From: Burkholderiales bacterium
Lineage (GTDB): Bacteria > Pseudomonadota > Gammaproteobacteria > Burkholderiales > Burkholderiaceae_E
Reading direction: 5' to 3'
DNA: 61,942 nt
Assembly (NCBI GenBank): GCA_005798775.1
Contig: SYIM01000028.1
Coordinates: 1-61,942 of the forward strand
Position 1 is the stretch's first letter; each line of letters opens with the position of its first letter. Made by a program: the position numbers and the translations under genes. Positions 25,201-37,200 of the stretch are shown one piece after another. The notes under the pieces are model-generated. The model searched no databases, was not told the origin of the DNA, and was given only the letters and a program-made list of their open reading frames with translations.

Positions 25201-28200
25201 GGTCTGCGACTCCATGATCGGAAACGCCCGCTGCTTACTCACCTCGCCATAAATCGGGCGGAATGCGAACAGATCGGTGCTCTGCGTCTTGACCTGATAG
25301 CTCAGGCGAATGCGCTGGTCGTAGATGTCATGCCACTGCGAGGTCCAGTCATAGCCGTAGTTGCGGAAGCTCTGGGAGACCGTAGCATTGTACACATACC
25401 GGGCTTCGAGGCTGACTACCAGCTTATCGAAGCCCCATGGTGCCAAATGATTTCCAGTTTCGTATATAATGGTCCCCGAGACCTCGTTGAATCCCTCGTT
25501 GGCCAACATTTGGATCGCTTCGTTCGCCGGTACATGGAACATCTTTTCCATATACCCACCCCGGCCTTTGAAGTCGCCAAGCTCGGCTCGGTGCACTCCT
25601 TCGCCCACTGAGCCGCCGGTAGCCGCCAAGTTTAGCCACAACCAATTTTGGGCTTGAGCGTTTTTGTAGGGCTGGCTATAGTCATCAACCGGCCACTCGC
25701 TATTGTAGAAGTTGAGATATGTAAACTGCGGGACTTCATTTTCGTCGTCGTATTCAATGTGAACTTCGCCTGTCGAACGATCTTTCTTCGAGACCGTTCC
25801 CGTATTGTCGTTATTGACATGACCCCAATGGACAATGCGGTCCCATGCCCCTCCATATTTGAACCTGAACCCTTCTTGCCCTGCCTGGGTGGTGGACCAG
25901 GACTGATTAAGCGCTGTCGTGTCGCCCTGGAGCGCGTCACGCCAGGTTGCCAACGCGGTGATGTCGTCAGTAAACCGTCCCTTCTGGAATGAAGCGGTGG
26001 TGGTGTCGCTCATCCTGTACGACTTCGTGTAGTTCGGCCCCTGGGTAAAGAACCAGTTCGGGTCACGGGGCATGGTGATGCCCTCGGCGGCTTGACGATC
26101 GACAACATCAAATTGTCGTTGCCCGTCCCGGTCGTAAGCAACATCCCAAAGTGCTTCGCCGTCTTCAAATGGCGCATGTGGGTCGTTGTAATCGGACGGC
26201 GCTACATAAACGCTCAAGGCAAAAAGTCCCGGATAGCCGTCACGAGGGAAGTAGTAGTCCGACTTGGTCTGTGTATAGGTAACGCCCGCCAAGTCTTTGT
26301 ACTGACCAACCAACTCACCTTTAAGGGTATCGCTAGCTGTTGACGCTACCCAGTTACCACTGTGACTTGGATTGAGGCCATCCCGCGCGGTATCGCCAAC
26401 AAGATACAGCGGATTACCCTGGGAGATAGCGCTATAGACGTCATTCTGAGCCCCCTCCGGCATCAGGATGTACTTGTCGCGCCAGCCGGCGATTTCTACG
26501 TAGTAAACCTTCTCTGGATTGGCGGTTAGTCCCGCGGTGTTATACCAAGAGGGCGCCCACTGCGTTTGGGGAGTAAAACTATTCCCCGGGCTGTACGGCG
26601 TGGTGGTCGTCGCCTGCCCGTTATACGTTTTGTTCAGGACCGCATTGCCCCACTTGAACTGGTACAGCGGCATGTAACCCGTAAAGTTCAGCACCGCCTG
26701 ACGCTGGTTGTCGTCAAGGTTCTCGAAGCTCCGGTACGCGTTCAGGTTCGCGTAGTCTCCCGAGACCGATGCCGCCGTGGCCGTCCCGCGTTCCACGTTG
26801 TTCGCGTTCGTCCAGACCACTTCACTATTCTTGTAATCAATCCCCTCAACCAGGTACTCAACAAACCGACGGTCGGCCTGCGCATTCGGGTTGTAATAAC
26901 CCACCTGCTCCAGCGTAACGTCCATGGTGGCGAATTCAGACCCCACCTTGACGCGCGCCTCGCCGATCTGCTCGATTGACGTGGTGGTGATGTAGGTGAT
27001 TCGCGGCACCAGGATCGTGCCGGCATCGACCTGTACCGAACCCACCACCACATTGACCGTCTCGTTACGCACCGCAATCTGCGGTACTAGGATGGTCTTC
27101 TCGCCCTTGACTGCTACATCCGCCTGCAGCATCACGTCGCCGCCCGAGCGCATCACGACATCGGTGTCGGACAGGATCAGGCCTTGCTCCAGAATTTGCA
27201 GGAAGCCGCCGCTCAGTGCGGTGGTCGGCGCACCACCGCCACCTGGCAGGCCCTGCGCCTCGAGCGTGGCGCGGCTCAAGGTCTGATCAACCCCCGACTG
27301 CATCACGATCTTGCCGCCGGCCGCCATGGCCTTTACCCGGCCGTTGACGCGCAGCTGCTCGCCGGCGTTCAACAGAACCCGACCGTTTGCGCCCGTGGCT
27401 TCGACGATACCGGTGATGGTGATGGTGGGTGCAGCGAGATGGGCGAGGAGGTCGCCCTTCACCATGGCCTCGAGTTGCTGCGGACCCTCACCGGCGACGA
27501 GGATGCTCTCGCGACCGCGCAGGTAGGTGTCCGAACCCGAATTGTTTGCGAACGCGTGGCTGCCCGGCAGCAAATTGACCTGCCGGCCGATGAGCGACAC
27601 CCCTGCCCGCGAATCGATCAGACCCGTGACGGTGATATCACCCGCCGACGCCTCGGCATCCACAATACCCGTGCGCGCAGCACTGCTCACCACCTGGCCT
27701 ACGAGACCGCGGAGCAGCATGCTGTCGACTGAACGCAGCGTGATGGTGCCGCCGGTTTGCGTATCAAGCACGCCGCCGCTCACCACGTCACCCGAGCCAT
27801 TCCGCACCACTGGGGTCTGCACAATCCCCTGACCGCTTGAATGCGTGCCGCCGCGTACGCTCAGCTGATCGGCCGCCGACACCAACGAATCAATCAACAC
27901 CAGCGAGCCGGAAACAATCGAAACATCGGCTCCGGCATCGCGCGCTTCAACCGCGCCCGAAAGCTGAACCTGTCCTTCGGCGAAGATGTCGATCAGGCTG
28001 TCCGGTGTACCGGTCCAGGCGGGTGTGGTCGCGGGTGAATTCGCCAAGTCAAAGCGGGCATCCGCAATGATCGATGAAGGCGATGCCAGGCTCACGCCAA
28101 TGCCCGCACTGTCGCTGCTGGCGCGGATGCGCACCATGGCGCTCGACCACAGGTTCGCGCCTGCAGCCACCAGGCTTCCACTGTCCAAACGCTTACCGCC

Positions 28201-31200
28201 ACCCAAACGTGCGCTGGTGTCGGCACGGACCTCGAGCACGGAATCCTTGCCGGTCCAGGTACGGGTCGCGGCGCCATTGGCGTAGCTGTAGTCCGCGCCC
28301 GCCATCGCAAGGCCGCCCCACAGGATTGCTTTGCCCTGTAACAGCAGTCGGCTTTCGTTTGCCCGGGTGTAGACCTCGGAATCGACCCCGGTCTGCAGCG
28401 TCTGGCCGGCGATCAGTTCGATCTGCTTATCGGCCTCCAGGATGACCGCCATCGGCGTGCCGATGTTGGCCATCGTGGGCGTGATGTTGCCCATGTAGAT
28501 CGATCCGAGTGACTCGAATCGCATCCGCTGGCTGGTGCCCGAAGACGTGATGGTGGCGTTGCGCAGCGTAAGGTCGCCAGCCGCCTTCATCTGAACCGAT
28601 CCCGCCGCCGTGATGGTGCCCCCGACGCCCAGCAGGCCTGTGGTCAGGACATCGATCTCATGGTCGGTCGTGGACGGCGTGTTGCGGGTGCTGGTGATCG
28701 GGCCGTCGATCTGGACATTGAGGCCACGCAGGCTGATCTGGCCCGCGCTCTGAATACGGCCGGCGTTGGCATCAACCGTGAGCGTTCCGCGCTCGGCGAT
28801 GATGTCGATCAGCGCCAGATTGGCGCTCACTGTACCGATCGGGCTGTCGATCCGCACATTGTTCAGGCCCGCGATCACGATGCGACCGTCGTTGCCCTCG
28901 GACTGGAAGCTGCTGCTGGAAAGCGTGTAGACGCTGGTCTCACCCGCAACCACGTTGGTACCCGCACGGAGAACGATATCGCGATTGGCGATCAGGCTGC
29001 CGTGCACCTCGATCGATTTGCTGGCATTGATGATGATGTCAGCGTTGTCGCCGCGGGCAATGAGCTTGCCCCGGAGGACGCTGGGGCCACCCGGGTTGAG
29101 CGCGATGTTGCCGGAGCGGGTCTCGATCACGCCCAAATAACCGAGCGTCACATCCTTGTCGCCGGTTGGATTGGTGCCGGCATAGAGATTCACGGCGTCA
29201 TGCCCGAGCACCGAGCCCTCGAGAATGATCTTGCCGCCAGTGGTGCCCGGCTTACCGAGATTGACCACCGATCCGGGCATGCTCGCATCAATCGAATACG
29301 GTGCATCGGCAGCAACCAGGTCGCCGCTCGCGGGCATCACAAAGCCAAGCCGCTCGGCGCCGGTGGTTTGCACCATCTGCGTCTGGCCTGCCTGAGTCTG
29401 CCGCAGGATCTTGAAGTTGTAGTAGCTCGTGAGCCTCAGTTGTCCATCTGACTGGCCGATCTCGAGTATGTTAGAGGTGATCGTCTGCGACGATCCCACA
29501 GCAGGATTACCCGAGAGCGAGCTGACCACCCGGAACGCGCCATTGGCGTAGAGCTTGCCACGAATGTCCGTGAGCAGATTCGAAGCCTGGACGTTGTCCA
29601 GCGTGAGCGAACGCGGCACATCAATCAGGCCCTCGACCTGGTGGGTGCCGAGATCCACCCAAATCGCGAGCTTGATATCACCGCCCGTGATGCCCTTTGC
29701 CGACTCAATGAAGCCGGTGGCCTGCAGCCGCTTGGTGTGCGTGGGCGCCAGGACCGTCAGGTTGCCCGACGCGCTGAGATTGATCGTACTGTCATTGAGC
29801 CCCGTGCGAAGCCCAGCCGAGCTGAGCACCACGATCCCCTGATCGCCGTAGCTGCGGGTGGGTACGACCGAACCGCTACCGCCACGCACATCAATGAGCG
29901 ATCCCGCGAACAGATCGCGGCCCAGCCTGACCTGACGCACCGCCTCGATCTGAATCTCGGATTCGCCGTGACCATACTTGACCTCGGTGCCGACCCAGTC
30001 GCCGTCGCGGTAGACGTCCTGAACCGTGCCGCCGGCGACAATGATGCCGCCCAGATCAGCGTCGCCATTCTGGTCGAGCGACCGGATGCTCACCCGGCTG
30101 TCGGCGTTGTTCGTGACAACCCGCGCGCCGCCCGGCATCTTCACGCCAAGGCCATCGCCGTTACGGTCGGTGCCGCCGGTGAGCTCGATCAGCTGGCTCG
30201 CGCGCAGCGACCCGCCCACTTCAACCGTGCCCCCGCCCTGCTGCGGCGCGGTACCGCCCAGGTTAAGCTGGCCATCGGCCACTACCCGCAGCGTGGAGAG
30301 CTCGCTCGACCAGTCCACGGTTTCAGAAACAATCTTGCCGCCATTCCACGTCTGATTAACCGTCCCGCCAGACAGCAGCGCGCCGACCAGCTCGACATGG
30401 CCATTGACATCAATATCGATCAGACCACCGCTATCGTCCGCGGTCTTGCCCGCCACGGTGATGCCGCCCGCCGACCCCAGTTTGAAGGCCATGCCTTCAT
30501 CGCCCGCCCCCGGCGCACCGGTGGTAACAACTTTCACCGATTTGGCCGCCGCCACTGCGGAGTCAATGGCCACACGCTGCCCGGCGGTAATCGTGACAGT
30601 GGAGTCGCCATCACCCAACCATCTGGTTGAGTTGAGCCCAACCTGACCGCCCGCGATCACACGGCCGTTGACGATGACATCCTGACCACCATGGAGAGCA
30701 ATGTCGGTGCCGGCGCCCAAAGTGTTGACTTGTGCGGTCGGATGCACAAAGACGCTCACGCCACGGGTGTTCGCACCAGGCTGCGGCGTGGCATTGCCGA
30801 CTGCGGGCGGGAACACGCCTGGGTGAGTCATGGCGGTGTTGGTCGGGTCGACGCGCAGACCACCTCGCACCGTGAGATCGCCGCTGACCTTGGCCGCACC
30901 TTCCAGGTAAACCCAACGATCGGACTGAAGCGACAGCCCTGAATTCTGCCCGTTGAGATTGATGTTGCCGGTAATGATGACGTCATCTTTACCCGACACA
31001 TTAAAGCCCACGTTGTCACCCAACGTGGTGAGCGTGCCGGCGAGCAGGAAGCCGTAGCCTCGTTGCCCAAGCAGCTCGTGCGGCTTCTGCGCCTCGATCG
31101 AGTCAAACGTGCCGTCGTTGTTCTCGTCCTTCGCGTACACCACGTATTTGTTGGTGCCGTCGGTGACGACGAAGCGCTTGTCTTTAGATGCGGTCGCGCT

Positions 31201-34200
31201 GAAGCTCACCTGTGACTGCTGGTAGTGCAGACCTTGCTCGAAGGTGGTCATGACCGGCTTCAGGCCGATCGAGGCCTGCGCCGAAGGCACCGTTGCCTTG
31301 AAATAGGCGGTGGCCGCATAGCTGTCAATGGCACGCTGCGTGAGTACCCTCGCCTGCTGCTCAGCCAGCAGGCCCTGCGGGCTCCCAGCCGTGGTCCAGG
31401 GGGTGGTGGCCGCGGGAACCGCAACCAGGGTCCATGGCGTGTTGGCGTTGGTGTAATCCGCGACGCCGCCCGCGGGTACGCTGCCCCCTTCGAAGAACGT
31501 GACACGGAAGTTGCTGGTCGCGCCCTCGCGCCAGACCAGACCGTCGTAGCGGCGATAGCCAAGCTTCTCGAGGATCACGTCCTGCTGCTCAGCGCGAAGG
31601 TCGGCGAACAGCACCGAGGCTTCGGGCTTCGCGAGCGAGCCCCAGTCCACCTGGTCGTAATCGACGTCGCAGGCCGAGCCGGTACCCACCGTGAAGCTGG
31701 TGCGAATTTCCTTGGCGGGCGCCACCACGCCGGGCTTGTAGAACACCTGGGCGTTGTAACGCTGGTAGCCCTTCTGGCTGGCGACGAAATCTCGCTGCTC
31801 GATACTCAGCTGCTCGAAACTTGCGCTGGCGCTGTCGGGCGCACCGACCCCGCCCCAGTCAATCAACGAGTAGTCGACCTTGTTGCCGTCGTGGAAGCCC
31901 TGGATCATACGGGTGGCGGCAGGCTCAGTCGCCTTGTAGAAGCTCGTTCCCTCGAAGACTTCGTAGCCCAGCGCACGGGCCACCACCTTTTTCTGGTGGG
32001 CAGTGAGTGAATCGAACGACGCATCGGCAGCAGGCGTACCCGCTGCCCCCCAGTAGATATTGCTGTTCCGGAAGTCCTTGATGGCGCCCTGGGTGAAGCT
32101 CGTCATCTGCTTCTTGCCCGGCGCGGCGTTGTAGTTGACAAACGCGTAGCCGGTGATTTCCGAGGAAAAGCCCAGCTTGTTGGCGACCAGATCGCGTTGC
32201 GCAGGCGTCATACGGTCAAACACGGTGTCCGTGTCTGCGGGCGAAAGGATGCCCCAGTCGATGTCACGTACGTCGTATTCAGGGAAGCAGCCGAGATACT
32301 TCGAAGCATCGATCTTCTGAACGATCGTGAGTTCGCTCAGCTTCTTCGCAGGACCGGGATCACCGTCCTTGCCCCAGACTGCGCCCGCGTCATGGTAGTA
32401 GGCGCCAAACGTGCTGCGCTCGTTATCCTTTTCACCGGGCTCCGGCACGATCCTGTTGTACTTGTAAAGCGGCTCGACCGTATAGCCGAGATTGCGCGCC
32501 ACCGTCTGCTTCTGGGCATCGGTGAGCGAATCGAAGCTCGCGTTCGGATCGCTGGGAGCAGGCACGCTCCCCCAGTTGATCAGCGCGTTGTTGTAGTCGG
32601 CCGAGATCCCCTGCTCGAATGAGGTCACCAGCTCGCGGCCCGCGGCCGCGCCGGCTTTGAAGAAATAGAGCCCGTTCAGGACCGTAAACCCAAGGCGTGT
32701 CGCGATATCCAGTTTGCGCTGGGCGGTGAGCGCTGCCGGCTCGAGCGTGGTGTAGAACGCCGCGTTGAGCGTGTCGTGGAAGCCGCCACCGGTTTTGGTG
32801 GTGTAGCCGAGATAGCCCGCGACGTCGGACTTGGCGCTATCGCTCAGGCTGTCGAACGGCACCAGGCCGCTTACCGAAATGACCGATACGGTGCTGCCAA
32901 GCGGTAGCCCGGCACCGGTGATGAGCGACTGAACCCCACCGGGTAGCGTCCCTGCACGGAGCGACGCAAGCATGCTGTCGAGGTTGGCCTGCGTGGTACC
33001 CGTTCGATCAACCTTCGCGATCAGCTGCCCGTTCAGCGAATCGAAATACTCGGCGAAGTCGTTGACGGTGCGACCATAGCTGAGCGTGACGCCATCACCT
33101 GAGGTCACCGACCCCGCGAGCCGCATCTCGCCAGTGGTGCTGAGCGTGAGTTGCGAACCGGTTGCGGTCTTGACCGCCACGGGGGTGGTGCCCACGTAAT
33201 CGAAGCGAGCACCAGCGAGTACGGCACTACCCGGATCAACGTGCAGGAAATCGGTCGACTGAAGCGAGACCGAGGAGTTGTTGCCCGTGACGCGAACCGC
33301 GCCCCCCTCCAGCACCTTGATTCCCGTGCCCGCCTGGATCGTGACGCTGGCGTTCGACGCGCCCGCCCCGTTCACGGTCGTGGGCGCGCCCGCCTGCACG
33401 TTACCTGCGCTGTACACCGACGCCGAAGCGTTGATGCTGAGCGTGCTTCCAGCGTTAAAGGTGAGAATCTCGGCACCCTTGTCCAGCCTGACGCTGTTCG
33501 CACCAGTGTCGTAGCGCGATAGCCCCCCTGCTGTCGTACTAGCGGTGACATTGATTGCAACCTGCGAGTCACCATAGATCCAGCCCGACACACTCAACTG
33601 CTCGGTAAGCGTGATGGTCGTACTCGTCGCACGCACACCCGACTGGAAAAGCCCGGTGCGTTCGTTACTGCGCTGGACCTCCATCAGGCGTCCGGTAAAC
33701 GACACGGGCTGCGTGGCGCGCATGTCGCCCATGACCTTGAACCAGTCGGCAAAGAACCGGGTGTTATCCGTGAGCTTGGCGTTGAAGTTGAAATCGCCCA
33801 CCCGGATATCGTCGACATCACCGATCGCCATCAGCGCGGTGGTGTCGCCCGTGGCGCGACCGATGGTGATCTCACTAAAGCCGTCCCTGAGCGCAGATAG
33901 ATCGCCCATGCCCAGCTCGAGATAGCTGGTGATGTTGTTCTCGGAGAAGTCGCGCCCGAAGGTGGACTGACCCGCGCTGCCAATGCGATAGCCCTGGCTG
34001 GAAGACTTCGCTTCAATGGTGAGCGTGCCTGTGCCGCGAACCGCGTTGTCACCCGAGCGGAAGTCGATGTCATCAGCGATCAGCCGGATGGGCTGACCCG
34101 CAGCGACGGCCTCAACGACACCGGACTGAAGCGACAGCAGCGCTTCGCTACCGGCCATTTCCACATCGATCCGGCCACCGACCGTGTACAGGCCGCCGTT

Positions 34201-37200
34201 GCTGCGGCCACCGTCGGTCACGCGCAGGCTATCGGCTTCGCGAACGATGATGTTCGAGTTGGCGCCGCTTGCGAGACGGTTCACCACCGTGAGGCTTTCG
34301 ACCTCGGTATTGAGCGTGCCGATGATGCCGGCGCCCGCCTCGAGGTTGAAGTGCCCGCCAGGCGCCCTCAGGAAGGCATTGCTCACATCGATACTGCCGG
34401 CGGCGGTGAGCTTCAGGCTGATGCCACCCCAGGTGAGCCCGGTGGGATTACGCAGAATGGTGGACGCAGCGTTGTCGGTGATCTCGATAGAATTGAGCGC
34501 ATCATCGAACGCGATTCGGCGGGCGCTGGTTCCCGTGCCATACCGCAACTCGCGGGTGTTGAGATCGAATGGCTTGTTGGTGGTGAGCGGATCAAGGACC
34601 ACCTTGTCATAGCCCGCGCCCCCCGCGATCGTGAGCGCGCCAGTCCAGTCGGTGTACACCGTGTTGGTGCCCGACTTCATCTTCACCGTGGCAGCGTTGA
34701 CGCCACGCAGCGTGATGGTGTCGTTCTCCGCGTCGGTGATCTCGACGAGTGCCGTGCCCTGCACGCTGACGGTCTGAACACCGCGACCCAGGGTGATAGC
34801 GAGCGACGTCGCACCATTGGCTTCAATGGTGTCGTTGCCGCCAGCAACCAGGATCGTGTCCTTGCCGGCTCCGAGGTTGATGTAGGCCGAACCGTCGCCG
34901 CCAAAGTATTTGTCGTTACCGTCATCGCCATAGAAGCTGACGTTACGGAAATCGTTGCCGCCATACAGATTGTCGTGACCGGCCCCGCCGCGAATCACAC
35001 TCCCCGACCCGGCGGACATCACACCAACGTTGTCGTTCCCCTCGCCGGTATCGATATCAAGTACCGAAGTGATTCCGGGGCTGAACAGGATGGTGTCATT
35101 ACCCTTGCCGCTGCGCGCGACGATGCGCTTGACGCCGGAATAAGATTTTTCCTCGCCCAGGGCATTGATGGTGATGGCCTCGGGAATGACCCTGCCCATA
35201 CCGTCACGGGTGGCGTCCACGCTCCAGGACTCATGGACGATGGCGTTGTAAAGCTCTCCGCGCCGATTGGCGTGGTCGCCCATGTGCAGGAGGACCGTAT
35301 CGCCTTCCATGCTGCTGATGACGGGCGGGGATCCCCAGCTCCAGGCCTTGCCTGCAGCCACGCTGAAGCCAAACACGGTGATGCTCGCGCGAAGCGTGGC
35401 GCTCGACGGCGTGAGTTCGATGTCGCCGCTGAAGCCCGCGAGTGTCATATTGATGCTGAAGAGCCCGAGATCAATGTTAATCAGCAGGCGGCCGTAGACG
35501 CTGGCCGCAAAATATTTGTCGCTGAAGGTAAATGACCATCCAAGTTGGAACTTGATGATCTTCAGGTCGATGTTGTAATCGGTAGAGCCCTTCAGCAGGA
35601 ACTCGCCGTTCGAGCGGATGTAACCGCTGAGCGAGGCCTTGAGGACGCCGAAGAAGTTGAGCTCGGCCTTGTCGACCCGCACCTCGAACACGTTGTCGAT
35701 GATGCTGATCTCGCCCTTGAACTCAATATCAAAGGCGATGATCTTGATCTTGCCATCGAGCGCCACCCTGAAAATGGTGTTGGCGCGGATCGGATCCGGA
35801 TCGGCGGTATCGCCCGGAAGACGGAGCGGCGTGTAGTCCTGCGAGCCGGTGTTGATTTCGAGCACCGCGCCGGCCTTGATGCCGATTACAGCTATGCCCA
35901 GTTCCACACTGGTGCGAGCCCGCAGGGCAAAGAAAGTTTCACCATCGCGGGTCTTGATCGCGGCAGCACCCTCGAACTTCATCTGTCCGAGCGGACCGAG
36001 TTCAAGCGACACCTTCATCGCGAACTCAAGACCGGTCTTGTCGATGCGAAGGTCGAGCGCGCCGGTCATCTTGACGACACCGCCCACGGTGATTTCGGTG
36101 TAACCGGCAATCCGCAAGCTCTGTGGCGCCAGCACCTCGTCGACAAACACCAGGAAACCACGGCTGTCCCGAACGATTTCGCTGTTCTCGTTGAGCTTCA
36201 TGCGGCGAACCTTCTGCTCAGCCGAGCTGGTATTGATCTGCAGAAGGAAGCTGCCGCCAACGGTCAGCACATCGCCCAGATCGAGAAGCACTGAACCCGG
36301 ACCCACGCCGCCCACGAACAGGCTGCCGTACAGACCGGTTTCGCCATTGGCAACAAAGCCCAGCGTGCCCTCCACGGCGAGCGGCTTGAACACCGGCAGA
36401 TCCAGCACGGCCGCGATGTTCAGTTCGAACACGAAGCCCTTGATCGGCGTGTTGGCGATAATGATGTTGAAGTCGCCATTCAGAATCAGCGCGCCCGACA
36501 TCAGGTCGATCACGCCGCGTCCGCCCAGCGATATGTAGGTGGCGCCCTTCCAGTCGGGATCGCCTTCCTTGCCGGGGGGTTCACCGGGAATCGTGATGGA
36601 GGTAAACCCGGTCCGGTCCTGAAGCTGCTTCGGTACCGCGTAAACAATGTCCTTGCCGAACGAGTTGAGGCGAAGCTCGATTTCGGCGTCCAGTTTGACG
36701 ACCGGACCCAGATCAAGCGCAACGCTCAGCATCATGCGAAGCGCAATGCCTTCGCTGTTCACAACCAGCAGACCCGTGGCATCGGCAGTGATGTTGAAGC
36801 CGTCGGGCCCGACGCTTACCGTGACATCTGCAAAGGCTGTGAGGCCGTCTTTCTCGCTATAACGGAAATCAAGTGTGCCGTCGAGCTTGGCCAACCCGAA
36901 GAGATTGACTTCGACTTCGCCGAAAACACGAAGGAAAGTGGAGTCGAATTCGAGGACGATGGGTTCAAACGGGTTGCCCGTCTCAATCGCATAGCCCTGG
37001 AGGTTCTCCTGCCGCGGGTCAAGAATGCCATTACCCTTGTCTTCACCCGCGTCGAGGCGCTTGTTTCCGTTGAGGTCTTCGCCCGGATCGAGCATAACGT
37101 TGCCACGGTCTTCGCCGTTATCCAGCTCGCCGTTCCCGTTTACGTCCTCCGCCGGTCGGTTCCATGTGCTCTTGCTGAAATCGATCGTGACAATCTCGAA

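Noticed and set aside
25090-26600. The less GC-rich island considered as an inserted mobile element or separate gene
   Set aside because: The giant frame runs through it without a stop or phase change, and I saw no transposase motif, terminal inverted repeats or target duplication.
30611-30916. Minus-strand 101-codon Arg/His-rich frame
   Set aside because: Out of phase with the giant gene; composition is typical of an off-frame reading of GC-rich DNA, and the in-phase reading is good beta-helix sequence.
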